Assembly (NCBI RefSeq): GCF_008370495.1 | Contig: NZ_VTUX01000002.1 | Coordinates: 186,001-250,000, forward strand | Length of the DNA stretch: 64,000 nucleotides | DNA from: Pseudohalioglobus sediminis | GTDB lineage: Bacteria; Pseudomonadota; Gammaproteobacteria; Pseudomonadales; Halieaceae | Reading direction: 5' to 3' | Shown: positions 54,296 through 62,657 of the stretch, one piece after another | How the letters are laid out: every line of letters starts with the position of its first letter | Position numbering within the stretch: the first letter of the stretch is position 1 | Position numbers and translations under genes: made by a program | The notes under the pieces: generated by a model | Databases searched by the model: none | Told to the model about the DNA's origin: nothing | What the model saw: only the letters and a program-made list of their open reading frames with translations

Positions 54296-55336
54296 TTACG
54301 TGAGGGAAAGCATCGTTTCCACACCGGTGCCCTGCAGCAGTGCATCCACCCGCGAGCGATCGGCATCACCAAGGGCACGGTAGCGCTCATTAGTCCACTG
54401 CAGGCATTTAGCCTGGTAGGGAAAGGTCTGCTGGGTCCAGCGGGCGCCATCGATCTCGGACTCCCAGGTTTTTTCACCCGCCTGAACTGCGCGGGCATTC
54501 GCCAGCTGGGCAGGGGCGTAGACCCGGCCTATCTCTTCCATCAAACCACGCAGGCTCTCGGGTTGGTCATCCAGTGCGATCCAGTCCTGTTCTGATGGCT
54601 CGTGCCCACTCTGGTCGCTCATTTGGTCGACCCAGGCAACAGTGCGCAGGGATACCTCGTGGGCAATGGCACGGGGTGTGGGATCAAAGCCCACCAGCTG
54701 AGTCAACTGGCCATAGAGTCCGAAATCGCCAGCCCCCGGGCGATCACCCAGCATGAATTTCTGGTTGGCCAGGTGGTTCTCCATGGCTGCCAGAAAGCGC
54801 CGATAGCTGGCATCGATCACCGGCGCAGTGGTGTCATTGGATCCCACAACGTACAAACGGCCGACCTGGCGATCCGTAAAATATTGCTTGAACTGCTGGA
54901 GCGCCTCCGGTGGCAGGCTCACATCCATACCCAGCGGCAACAGGGTGCCCGCATTATCCGCGTCCGCTTCAGGGTACCAGCGATAGTGAAACATATACTT
55001 GGTACACCACTCGTCGCCAAAGTCTTCAATCAGGTAATCGATAAAGGCCAGCGCTGGATCACCAGGCAGCACCGAGCGGCCCGGGTACATCTGTTCCAGA
55101 CGGCGGATAATCGGCGTGGAATCACACTCGGCTTTAAGCCCCTGGTCCCCGTCAAAAAAGAACGTGGGATGAAAAATGGGCTTCGGCTTCTCCACCCCCA
55201 GCGCATCACAAACCTGGTCCGGCTGGTCCCATGTCACCGCGTAGGGCACGCGGCGGTAGCGCAGCAACGCCACCATTTTCTGCGTATAGGGCGAGGCTGT
55301 GCCGCCCACCAGGCGGATCGGTTGCTGTGCCGTCAT
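54296..55336 (-). CDS. Glutathione S-transferase family protein
   Basis: A 346-residue GST-like protein with a thioredoxin-fold N-domain (IRLVGGTASPYTQKMVALLRYRRVPY) and a longer helical C-domain (DRPGAGDFGLYGQLTQL). It is longer than ordinary GSTs (about 210). The start is ATG 55336, with GAGGAG 8 bases upstream; a GTG at 55342 is possible. It is divergent from another 347-residue GST. Confidence 0.8.
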   Translation of the reverse strand: MTAQQPIRLVGGTASPYTQKMVALLRYRRVPYAVTWDQPDQVCDALGVEKPKPIFHPTFFFDGDQGLKAECDSTPIIRRLEQMYPGRSVLPGDPALAFIDYLIEDFGDEWCTKYMFHYRWYPEADADNAGTLLPLGMDVSLPPEALQQFKQYFTDRQVGRLYVVGSNDTTAPVIDASYRRFLAAMENHLANQKFMLGDRPGAGDFGLYGQLTQLVGFDPTPRAIAHEVSLRTVAWVDQMSDQSGHEPSEQDWIALDDQPESLRGLMEEIGRVYAPAQLANARAVQAGEKTWESEIDGARWTQQTFPYQAKCLQWTNERYRALGDADRSRVDALLQGTGVETMLSLT

Positions 55337-55407
55337 ATGCACTTCTCCTCTATCTCAAGTGAAATTAGCAGGGTAAAACCCGCGCACGCCAGGCAAAACA
55401 TATTGAC

Positions 55408-55426
55408 ACATAAACTGCCATTATGT
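55408..55426. promoter_or_regulatory. Inverted repeat in divergent GST/GST region
   Basis: ACATAA (55408-55413) and TTATGT (55421-55426) are exact inverted arms with a 7-base spacer. A TTGACA at 55403-55408 just before them could be a -35 box. It lies between two divergent GST-type genes. Confidence 0.4.
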
Positions 55427-55540
55427 AAACCTGCCACTGTAGTAAATTGATCGGCCACCGTGCATAAAAAGGGCGCAGCTGACGATACTTGAGAATCGCG
55501 GGTTGTCCCCGATTTTCTGTTCCCAGTTTATGGAGAGAGT

Positions 55541-56584
55541 ATGTACCCAGGGGAATACCAGCTCGTTGGCAGCGAGATGAGCTTCTTTACGCGAAAACTC
55601 GAGGCCCAGTTGCGATGTCAGCAAGTGCCCTGGCGCTACCTGTTCAAAACCGAACAGCGAAAGGCTGAGCTGGAAGCCAGGGCCGGCACCCACTTTATTC
55701 CACTGCTGTTGACCCCTGACAAGTGGCTGATACAAGACACTATCGCCATCGGCCCCATGCTTAGCCAGCGCTTCAGGGCGCGCGGGGTCGTACCTGAAAC
55801 GCCGCTACAACGCACCTGCTGCTATATATTGGAGGATGCCTTCAACCACTGGCTGGGGCGCGTCTGCGTGCATTCCCGCTGGTGCTACCCGGACAACGTT
55901 GCCTGGATCGGCCCCCGCTTCGGCGCCAATCTGATGCTGGACCGCTCCATTGAAGAGCCTTTCTCAGAAGCGGAACTGGAACAGTTCGCCCCTATCGGCC
56001 CGATGATGTACGAAGGATTCGGTAAAGGCGTGTGCGAGGTGAATGGCGCAGGACCAGACCAGGCCGCCGCCGTTCAGGGTGACTTCAGGAACATGCTGGA
56101 CGCCCTGGCAGTACACTTTGCCAACAACGATTTCCTGCTGGGCGAGCGACCCTGCCTGGCTGATTTCGCCCTGGCCGGCGCCAGCAAGGCCCACTTTATA
56201 TGCGACCCGGAGCCGAAAAGCTGGCTGGGGGAGCACAGTGCCATGCTGCATGAATATACCGGACGCTTCTTCAGTGACTGGCAGGGTGAACTCGTCCCCT
56301 GGCCTGCGCACGACCGGGTACCGGATAGCCTGCAAATCGTGCTGGATTACCTGCAAGGCAGCTACTACCAGTCAGCGCCAGCTAATATCGCCGCTGGCCT
56401 TGCCGGTGAGAAATATTACGAGTTCGACTACGGTTTCGGTACCACGCGGGCGCGCACCCAAAAACGTCTGAACCTGGCCAGACTGCATGTACAGGACGAA
56501 CTGCAGCGGCTGGGGGCAGGCGAAAATGCCGACATCCAGGCACTGTTCGCCAGCCGTGGCATCCTACAGCACTACATGGCTTAA
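55541..56584 (+). CDS. Glutathione S-transferase family protein
   Basis: A 347-residue GST-type protein: YQLVGSEMSFFTRKLEAQLRCQQVPWRYLF N-domain and LLGERPCLADFALAGASKAHF C-domain, with an extended tail. GGAGAG precedes the ATG. It is similar in size and layout to the divergent protein at 54296, so the two may be old duplicates. The substrate is unknown. Confidence 0.78.
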   Translation: MYPGEYQLVGSEMSFFTRKLEAQLRCQQVPWRYLFKTEQRKAELEARAGTHFIPLLLTPDKWLIQDTIAIGPMLSQRFRARGVVPETPLQRTCCYILEDAFNHWLGRVCVHSRWCYPDNVAWIGPRFGANLMLDRSIEEPFSEAELEQFAPIGPMMYEGFGKGVCEVNGAGPDQAAAVQGDFRNMLDALAVHFANNDFLLGERPCLADFALAGASKAHFICDPEPKSWLGEHSAMLHEYTGRFFSDWQGELVPWPAHDRVPDSLQIVLDYLQGSYYQSAPANIAAGLAGEKYYEFDYGFGTTRARTQKRLNLARLHVQDELQRLGAGENADIQALFASRGILQHYMA

Positions 56585-56603
56585 AACTGAAAACCAGGAA
56601 AAC

Positions 56604-56647
56604 CAGGGACAGACCACGAATTGTGACCCCAATAATCGTGGTCTGAC
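56604..56647. repeat. REP-like palindrome, copy 1
   Basis: CAGACCACGA (56610-56619) and TCGTGGTCTG (56636-56645) form a perfect 10-bp stem, preceded by AGGGA. This core (GGGGACAGACCAC) recurs at four other places up to 62700. The type is typical of REP sequences mobilised by RAYT transposases, though none is encoded in the window. Confidence 0.75.
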
Positions 56648-56674
56648 ACGGTTTTAACGCAAAAGGCAATCACA

Positions 56675-57334
56675 ATGTCCACACGCTTCAAAATTTGGCT
56701 GCTTCCCGCACTGTTCTACGCTGCCTTTTTCTACTGGTACACCGACTTCGGCGGCCCCTTGAGCGATGCTGAGATCGGTGAATTCGTGGCCACCATGCAA
56801 ACCAACGGCAGCGACACCGAAGTCACAGCTTTCATCGAAAAGTTTGCTCGACAAGACAGCGGACGCCAATTCCTGATGGTGAACAACATCGACATGAACG
56901 AGAATCCACCGGATGTCGAAGGCGCCGAACCCGGCGAAAGCGCATCAAGCCTCATGGCACGCTACATGGAGCACATGATTCCCGCGTTACTGGCCCGCGC
57001 CTGCCACCCGGTGCTTATGGGCTCTGCAATCTATCCCGCCATGGACCTGGTCGGTATCGAGGGAGCTGAGAACTGGGACCAGGCCGCCCTGTTTCGCTAT
57101 CGCAGCCGCCGTGCCTTTCTTGAAATTGTTACCAATCCCGCTTTCAGGGGAAAACATCACTTTAAAACTGCGGCGCTGGAGAAAACCATCGCTTACCCGA
57201 TAGAAACCGACCTTTATCTCGGCGATCCCAGGCTCTTGCTGGGGCTGATCCTGCTGGCAATCACCGCACTAATCGACAGCTTCAGTTTGTCCAAAAAGGC
57301 CAGGCAAAAAAAAGAGACAGCCCACAGTGTATAA
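56675..57334 (+). CDS. Membrane-anchored protein with DUF1330-like central domain
   Basis: A 219-residue protein with an N-terminal hydrophobic segment (6-24) and a C-terminal one (about 183-203). The middle, with FLMVNNIDMN, FRYRSRRAFLEIVTNPAFRGKHHFKTAALEKT, resembles the dimeric alpha/beta barrel of DUF1330 proteins. Function unknown. The last codons overlap the left arm of REP copy 2. Confidence 0.6.
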   Translation: MSTRFKIWLLPALFYAAFFYWYTDFGGPLSDAEIGEFVATMQTNGSDTEVTAFIEKFARQDSGRQFLMVNNIDMNENPPDVEGAEPGESASSLMARYMEHMIPALLARACHPVLMGSAIYPAMDLVGIEGAENWDQAALFRYRSRRAFLEIVTNPAFRGKHHFKTAALEKTIAYPIETDLYLGDPRLLLGLILLAITALIDSFSLSKKARQKKETAHSV

Positions 57335-57354
57335 AACGCGGTCTGTCCCTGTTT
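57314..57354. repeat. REP-like palindrome, copy 2
   Basis: GAGACAGCCCAC (57314-57325) pairs imperfectly (9 of 12) with GCGGTCTGTCCC (57339-57350). The right arm contains the conserved GGTCTGTCCC. The left arm lies in the end of the preceding coding region. Confidence 0.6.
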
Positions 57355-57366
57355 CATTTGCTATTC

Positions 57367-57382
57367 TGTACTAAATGGTACA
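57367..57382. promoter_or_regulatory. TetR-type operator candidate
   Basis: TGTAC (57367-57371) and GTACA (57378-57382) are exact inverted arms with a 6-base spacer, 38 bases before the TetR start. TGTAC-N6-GTACA is a common TetR-family operator shape. The site probably mediates autorepression and control of the downstream dehalogenase unit. Confidence 0.6.
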
Positions 57383-57419
57383 TTATTAAACTCTCTGACC
57401 TCCAAGATTGAGAGCGGAT

Positions 57420-58007
57420 ATGGCACGTCCCGCCGAGTTCGACCGCACCCAAGCCCTGGAAGCTGCTATGAAGCTATTCTGGGCCCGCGGGTATACCGCA
57501 ACATCACTGCCTGATTTGCTGGCGGCCATGGGCATTGCCCGCTCAAGTTTTTATGCCAGTTTCAAAACCAAGCGCGGGCTTTTCGTCGAATGCCTTGAAC
57601 TGTTCGGTGACCGCACCCTGGACATTGTCGACAGGGATGCCGGCAAGATTCCCGCTGCTGCCCTGCCCCGTGCTTTTTTTGAAGCGACCTTGCTTCATGT
57701 GTCCCGACGTAAGGCAAAGCGGGGTTGCATGATGGTCAATACGGTACTGGAACTGGCCGATGTAGATCATGAACTCAATCAACTGGCGACGTTGAAACTC
57801 GAAGCCATTGAAAACGCTTTTGCGCTGGCTTTTGAGCGGGCGCAGCAAGAAGGCCAACTTGACACCAGGCGCAGCGCGCAGGAACTGGCCAGTATTGTGA
57901 TGACGATCAATTTCGGCCTACGAGTTCAAAGCCGCCAGATGCGATCCCCGGAGCAAATCAGAACAATCATCGATAACAGCCTGTCCATGCTTGGGCTGGC
58001 TGCCTAA
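57420..58007 (+). CDS. TetR-family transcriptional regulator
   Basis: A 195-residue protein: ALEAAMKLFWARGYTATSLPDLLAAMGIARSSFYASFKTKRGLF is the TetR N-terminal HTH. ATG 57420 (MARPAEF) is preferred over the TTG at 57408 because the TetR helix normally starts about 7 residues in. It lies 33 bases before the haloalkane dehalogenase gene and probably regulates it. Confidence 0.85.
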   Translation: MARPAEFDRTQALEAAMKLFWARGYTATSLPDLLAAMGIARSSFYASFKTKRGLFVECLELFGDRTLDIVDRDAGKIPAAALPRAFFEATLLHVSRRKAKRGCMMVNTVLELADVDHELNQLATLKLEAIENAFALAFERAQQEGQLDTRRSAQELASIVMTINFGLRVQSRQMRSPEQIRTIIDNSLSMLGLAA

Positions 58008-58039
58008 CGACTAATCACAGGATACACGAGCAACTTATC

Positions 58040-58918
58040 ATGTTGTCTGAGACCATGCCCTTTGAGAAAAATTTTGCCAGCGTAAACGGCAAACGAATCG
58101 CCTACCTTGAAGAAGGCAGCGGCGACCCTATCGTGTTGCTGCACGGTAACCCCACCTCCTCTTTCCTTTGGCGCAATGTCGTGCCTGAACTGGTCGAGTC
58201 GGGAAGAGTGATTGTTCCCGACCTGATCGGCCAGGGCGAGTCTGAAAAACTACCGGCCAGTGAAGGCCCAGACCGCTACACACTGGAAGTAGCCTACGCC
58301 TACGTAGATGGCCTGCTGGCAGCCATCGGCGCCACCAAGCGCGTCACCCTGGTCATTCACGACTGGGGCAGCGCCATCGGCTTCCTCTGGGCCATGCGCC
58401 ACCCGGATGACGTCAGGGGCGTGGCCTATATGGAGGGCATCGTTAAGCCGATGAACTGGGCAGACTGGCCGGAGGGTGCCGTGGGCATTTTCAAAGGCTT
58501 CCGCTCCGACAAAGGGGAAGACCTGATCCTGAACCGCAACATGTTCATTGAGGCCGTACTGCCCACCTCGATAATACGCGAACTCAGCGAAACCGAAATG
58601 GATGCCTACCGGGCACCGTATCCCAACAGCGACGACCGCCAACCCCTGCTGAACTGGCCACGGCAGATTCCCATTGAAGGCGAGCCCGAGGATATGGTCG
58701 CCCTGGTGAACGAATACGGTGCCTTCATGGCTGGCAGCGAAATGCCCAAGCTATTTATCAATGCAGAGCCGGGTTCCATTCTGGTCGGCCCGCAACGCGA
58801 ATTCTGCCGCAGCTGGCCAAACCAACAGGAAGTCACGGTAAAAGGCCTGCATTTTATTCAGGAAGACTCGCCGGTTGAGATCGGCCAGGCCGTCGCCAAT
58901 TGGTTGAAAACCATCTAG
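58040..58918 (+). CDS. Haloalkane dehalogenase (HLD-II type)
   Basis: A 292-residue alpha/beta hydrolase carrying the complete HLD-II pentad: nucleophile D108 and halide-binding W109 (HDWG), N37 (HGNPTSS), acid E132 (YMEGI) and base H271 (GLHFIQED). It should hydrolyse haloalkanes to an alcohol and halide, as DhaA/LinB/DmbA do. MPFEKNF at 58055 is an alternative start. It is followed by DUF1330 and GST genes. Confidence 0.9.
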   Translation: MLSETMPFEKNFASVNGKRIAYLEEGSGDPIVLLHGNPTSSFLWRNVVPELVESGRVIVPDLIGQGESEKLPASEGPDRYTLEVAYAYVDGLLAAIGATKRVTLVIHDWGSAIGFLWAMRHPDDVRGVAYMEGIVKPMNWADWPEGAVGIFKGFRSDKGEDLILNRNMFIEAVLPTSIIRELSETEMDAYRAPYPNSDDRQPLLNWPRQIPIEGEPEDMVALVNEYGAFMAGSEMPKLFINAEPGSILVGPQREFCRSWPNQQEVTVKGLHFIQEDSPVEIGQAVANWLKTI

Positions 58919-58951
58919 TTCAATATTCAAGCAAGCAAAAGGAAACAGACC

Positions 58952-59263
58952 ATGTCAGATGCGCCCGCGTATGTTATCGGAAACTTCACCATTCACGATA
59001 AGGATGTTTATAGGGAGTACGAGAAGGGATTTTTCACGATATTGAAAAAACACGGCGGTACATTTTTCACCTATGACGATAATACCGTACACCTTGAGGG
59101 TTCCGATCCCAGGCAAGGCCGCACGGTGATATTTCAATTTCCCTCCGCAGCCGCTGCCGACGCCTGGTACAACGACCCGGAATATCAAGCCCTGTCAGAA
59201 CACCGCCGGGCTGGTACAAGCCTGGTGTCACTGACCATGGTGCATGGCTTGCCACCCCGCTAA
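58952..59263 (+). CDS. DUF1330 protein
   Basis: A 103-residue ferredoxin-like protein: YVIGNFTIHDKDVYREYEKGFF, ILKKHGGTFFTYDDN, VIFQFPSAAAADAWYNDPEYQ. The DUF1330 fold resembles small monooxygenases and isomerases; activity is unknown. AAGGA precedes the ATG. It lies between the dehalogenase and the GST. Confidence 0.87.
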   Translation: MSDAPAYVIGNFTIHDKDVYREYEKGFFTILKKHGGTFFTYDDNTVHLEGSDPRQGRTVIFQFPSAAAADAWYNDPEYQALSEHRRAGTSLVSLTMVHGLPPR

Positions 59264-59279
59264 AAAACGGGGACAGCTC
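59264..59279. repeat. REP-like half element, copy 3
   Basis: AAAACGGGGACAGCTC begins one base after the DUF1330 stop. Only the left half-core GGGGACAG is recognisable; the pairing arm is missing or degraded. Confidence 0.45.
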
Positions 59280-59329
59280 AGGATAAGGAAAGCCGATCCA
59301 GTCAAAATGTCATATTTCAGGAGCAGACC

Positions 59330-59968
59330 ATGATAAAGGTGTACGGTGTGCACGGATCACCGTTCGTACGCAAGGTTTTTGTCGCGTTGGACTTTAAGAA
59401 CATTCCCTATGAAATTGTTCCGCAGATGCCCTTTTCCGGCGACGAAAAGTACCTGGAGATCAATCCCCTCGGCAAGATTCCCACTCTGGTGGACGGAAAG
59501 CTGACGCTAGGTGACTCCAAGGTGATATGCCGGTATCTCGAAAAAGCCTACCCGGAGCCGGCGCTCTACCCCGCTGATATCGTCGACAACGCCATGGCGG
59601 ACTGGTTCGAGGACCTGTGCGGCGGCGCGGTGGCCGAGATGGCCGCTGGCATTTTCTTTCAGCGCTTTATGCGGCCTTTCGCGTTCAAGCAGGAACCGGA
59701 TGAGGAACTGGTCGCCAAAATCATAGAAAAGCGCCTGCCGCCGATGCTTGACTATCTGGAGAGCAAAATACCCGCCGCTGGCTTTGTATTCGGCGAGTTC
59801 ACCATGGCTGACCTGAGTATTGTCAGCCCCTTTATCAATGCCGCCTACGCGCGCTACGAGGTCGATGACCAACGCTGGCCCTCAGTGTCCGGCCTGCTCA
59901 CCCGGGTCAAGGCGCAGCCGCAGGTCGCGGCCGTGCTGGAGAAAGAGGCCAAAGCGCTGGGGCTATAA
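59330..59968 (+). CDS. Glutathione S-transferase
   Basis: A 212-residue GST of ordinary size: KVYGVHGSPFVRKVFVAL N-domain (probable catalytic S10), INPLGKIPTLVDGKLTLGDSKVICRYLE, and a C-domain GEFTMADLSI motif. AGGAG lies 7 bases before the ATG. It closes the TetR/dehalogenase/DUF1330 group and may conjugate products or other halogenated substrates. A link to dehalogenation is inferred from position. Confidence 0.88.
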   Translation: MIKVYGVHGSPFVRKVFVALDFKNIPYEIVPQMPFSGDEKYLEINPLGKIPTLVDGKLTLGDSKVICRYLEKAYPEPALYPADIVDNAMADWFEDLCGGAVAEMAAGIFFQRFMRPFAFKQEPDEELVAKIIEKRLPPMLDYLESKIPAAGFVFGEFTMADLSIVSPFINAAYARYEVDDQRWPSVSGLLTRVKAQPQVAAVLEKEAKALGL

Positions 59969-60479
59969 GGCATCACCAGATATTGCGTGCCGGTTTCAGA
60001 AACCGGGGACAGACCACAATTTCGTGATGTATAAATCGTTGTCTGCCGCCGTCCCTTTTTTTGGGGGGTGGGAGACGCAGGTATTGGGACTATGCAGTTG
60101 CAAGGTGTAAGCCCGACCTGTCGCAGCAAGAGGCTGGGGTTTTGGCCTAACCTGGAAACGAGGTCCATTTAACCCGTTAGCGCGCCGTTACGAACCAGAT
60201 GCATGGGGTGATTTGAGGCGGCATGTCCAAGCCCAGAGACACACATTTGCGTAGGGATTTTTTTCGCTCATGCGGAACTCCGTTGACACTTAACAGTGCT
60301 GTGCCCTACTGATCTAGGGCTTGGAAAAGGTACCAGTAACAGCGTATTTTTCGACTATTACTGTGGAACGGAACCTGGAAGCTGCGCATGCCGGAGAAGC
60401 CGAAGTAAAAGAAGGCGACGGTTGGCGTGGACAGCGCCACTCTTGGGAAATTGTGCTTTCATCAATTCCTGCAGTACTT
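59969..60479. other. Intergenic region with REP element, no recognisable gene
   Basis: A 511-bp region between the GST and the convergent DUF1330 gene. It contains the REP-like element (copy 4). The remainder has no frame with normal codon use; two short frames (60296-60610, 60314-60529) are unconvincing. It may be degraded coding DNA. Confidence 0.5.
59990..60055. repeat. REP-like palindrome, copy 4, with adjoining hairpin
   Basis: CCGGTTT (59990-59996) and AAACCGG (60000-60006) form a perfect 7-bp hairpin with a 3-base loop, directly followed by GGGGACAGACCACAATTT. AAATCGTTGTCTGCCGCCGTCCC (60033-60055) pairs imperfectly with it. The hairpin may help end the dehalogenase transcript. Confidence 0.65.
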
Positions 60480-60917
60480 TCATTGTGATCCTGCCTGCAA
60501 CCACTTGCCTGAAAGTTTGCGTGTCTCAATGTTCAACTGGCCTGCCAACCCTGCGGTGCGGTGCACCCCGATTTCCTGCATCTCTGCTGACTGCATCACC
60601 TCGAGCATGACCTTACGCGAGGGCCAAACCGCCAGCGCGACCAGGTCCCACAGCTCCTCTACTTCACCCAACGCCAGGCGCTCCACGTCACCCTCGAAGC
60701 CAATACACCCACCAACGCCTTGCAGCAATTTCTTTACGCCCTTTTCATACAGAGCATAAGCCTCTCCCCCGGTGAGATCTGTTTCACGGCCATCCTCATA
60801 CTCTGCCTTTACTTTAAATTTGAGCAGATTGACCATACAGATCGGGCCCTCGGCGCCGGGCTCAAGAAAGCCCTGTATCTGCTCTTTGTTGGGGTACACT
60901 TTGTTGATGACTTCCAT
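60480..60917 (-). CDS. DUF1330-like protein
   Basis: A 145-residue protein: EGPICMVNLLKFKVKAEYEDGRET, GEAYALYEKGVKKLL, WDLVALAVWPSRKVMLEVMQSAEM. This is the longer DUF1330-type layout and clearly differs from the 103-residue protein at 58952. ATG 60917 is preferred because AAAGGAA sits about 7 bases upstream; ATG 60923 is too close. Function unknown. Confidence 0.75.
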   Translation of the reverse strand: MEVINKVYPNKEQIQGFLEPGAEGPICMVNLLKFKVKAEYEDGRETDLTGGEAYALYEKGVKKLLQGVGGCIGFEGDVERLALGEVEELWDLVALAVWPSRKVMLEVMQSAEMQEIGVHRTAGLAGQLNIETRKLSGKWLQAGSQ

Positions 60918-60932
60918 CGTCATTTCCTTTTC

Positions 60933-61243
60933 TCAAGCAATTTTGTATTTATGGAGCCTGTCAATCGCCAGACCTGCCGAGTCCTGCAACGACACCATAA
61001 TGCCCTGCTGACCGGAGATCTCGTTGTCCAGCACATCGTGCCAGACGTTGGCACAGACCTGGGCGCCCCGGTGAAACTTCATTTCAAGTTGCCCCTCAAG
61101 TTCCACGGCAAGAGCTGCAATGGCGGTATAGCCTTTTTGGGTCAGAACGTCGAGGGCACATTGCTGAGGCTCTCCACTACATCGTAGGTCACTACCTGGC
61201 CACAGTCTTTGGTCCGGCATTTAAACAACGGCGCTGTTTTCAT
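60933..61243 (-). pseudogene. Small zinc-ribbon-like gene, probably frameshifted
   Basis: From ATG 61243 one frame reads MKTAPLFKCRTKDCGQVVTYDV and stops at 61142. A second frame, open from 61220, continues to 60933 with good codon use and reads ALAVELEGQLEMKFHRGAQ and CANVWHDVLDNEISG. Joined by one frameshift somewhere at 61142-61200, they would make a single protein of about 100 residues with an N-terminal CxxxxC. The start overlaps the end of the patatin gene. It could equally be two separate short frames or a sequencing error. Confidence 0.4.
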
Positions 61244-62642
61244 AGCGCTGTAATATCTCGCGCAGGGTGCGGCTGACCCTTGTCTGCAGGCGTATCATCT
61301 CCAGTTTTGGCCAGGTACAGCGCTCGCCCGAGGCGATCAATTTCAACACCTGTTTCTCGCCGGGAAAGCCGAGCAAATTTTTGGGATTGATCAAGCGGTA
61401 GTCGGGCAGAATATTGATATCGCCCACGTAGTCCTGGTTGATGATCGAGCGCATCAAGCTGGCGACCTGTGTAACCGCACCATTTTTCCTGTCCGCCCGG
61501 TCAATAATCATGGTGATTGCATTGAACCATTCACGGGTCGAGCGCAGACCCGCATTCTGCAGCAGCCCCAGCGATGTCTGCTTGCGGTGCCCATCTGTCA
61601 CAAAGGGCAACACATGGGGATTGGTCTGGCTGACGATATAGTGATTAACACCATACAGCCGCGCCAGGCGCTTGGCCGGCATATCGTCACTCACGGAACC
61701 GTCTACCCAGCGCCGCGACGGCAGGTAGCTCTTTAGCTGACCATCGTCATCCAACGCCTGCAGCGTCACCGGCGGGAATATACCCGGCACGGCAGCAGAG
61801 GCCATCACAGCACTGCGCATCAATACTGTGGGTGAGGTCGTGGCATTAAGCAGGCGGGATGTCTGGTGCGTTTCCGCGGGGGCAATAGAGACATTCATCG
61901 CCCTGCCGGTTCTTTCAAACGCCTTCTGGAAAGTCATGTCATCGGGTAGATAATGCTTCAGGTTCTCCTCCATATCTGCCGGGTCAGCGGTACCCCCGCG
62001 CTTGGAGGATTCCGGCATTTGCTGCAGAAATACCTCAGGCTCCATTAACTCACGCAACTCCTCGTCCGTGTGGCTGCTGACAATACTGCCGATGATAGAA
62101 CCGCCACTGGAGCCCGACATAACAGATGGAAGCAGGTCCGCTTCAAATAGCGCTCGCGCAACTCCCATATGAAAATACAGCAGCGAACCGGAGCCGCTCA
62201 TCATGAATGCGGTGTGGCCGAAGCAATGACTGGCCCGGCGGAAGAAATCGAGTTTTTCTTCGGGACTGATATCGCCCGTATCTTCCCCGGCCAGGTGCTC
62301 CAGGGTATGGACGATTTCCTCAATGTAGTCTTCTATTAGCAGTTTGGTACCGGTAAGCGCGTGACCATACAGGCCCGCCTTACCCATACCACCCATATTG
62401 CCGTGTATGCCCTCATTGAGGGTATACAACAGTCCGCGGTGATCGTGCCTGGCCTTGAGGCTGCGCAGGCGATCCAGCCGAGTTCGTATGGAAACATAAT
62501 CGTACTGCTGGCTGTGGTCACGTCTGCGCCAGCGATCACGCCCCGTGCGTATATCATAGGCTTCGGCCGCCTCGCGCCATTCCTGGTAGCTGCCTGCACC
62601 TTTCAATGCTCGCTTGGCCTGTAACTGTGTCGCTATACCCAC
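61221..62642 (-). CDS. Patatin-like phospholipase with DUF3336 domain (paralogue)
   Basis: A 473-residue protein with the same build as the one at 28868: DUF3336 (SYQEWREAAEAYD, RTRLDRLRSLKARHD), GSG (150-152), GSSGG with S179 and VDGSVSDDMPA with D314. The first 190 residues align without gaps to the other copy, but the stretch at 205-225 is rewritten. The start is GTG 62642, with AAAGGAG 6 bases upstream. It lies beside REP copy 5. Confidence 0.87.
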   Translation of the reverse strand: MGIATQLQAKRALKGAGSYQEWREAAEAYDIRTGRDRWRRRDHSQQYDYVSIRTRLDRLRSLKARHDHRGLLYTLNEGIHGNMGGMGKAGLYGHALTGTKLLIEDYIEEIVHTLEHLAGEDTGDISPEEKLDFFRRASHCFGHTAFMMSGSGSLLYFHMGVARALFEADLLPSVMSGSSGGSIIGSIVSSHTDEELRELMEPEVFLQQMPESSKRGGTADPADMEENLKHYLPDDMTFQKAFERTGRAMNVSIAPAETHQTSRLLNATTSPTVLMRSAVMASAAVPGIFPPVTLQALDDDGQLKSYLPSRRWVDGSVSDDMPAKRLARLYGVNHYIVSQTNPHVLPFVTDGHRKQTSLGLLQNAGLRSTREWFNAITMIIDRADRKNGAVTQVASLMRSIINQDYVGDINILPDYRLINPKNLLGFPGEKQVLKLIASGERCTWPKLEMIRLQTRVSRTLREILQRYENSAVV

Positions 62643-62657
62643 TTGGCTCTCCTTTAC

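Noticed and set aside
60314-60529. 71-residue minus-strand frame in the 59969-60479 gap
   Set aside because: Codon use and composition look random, with no SD and no known motif.
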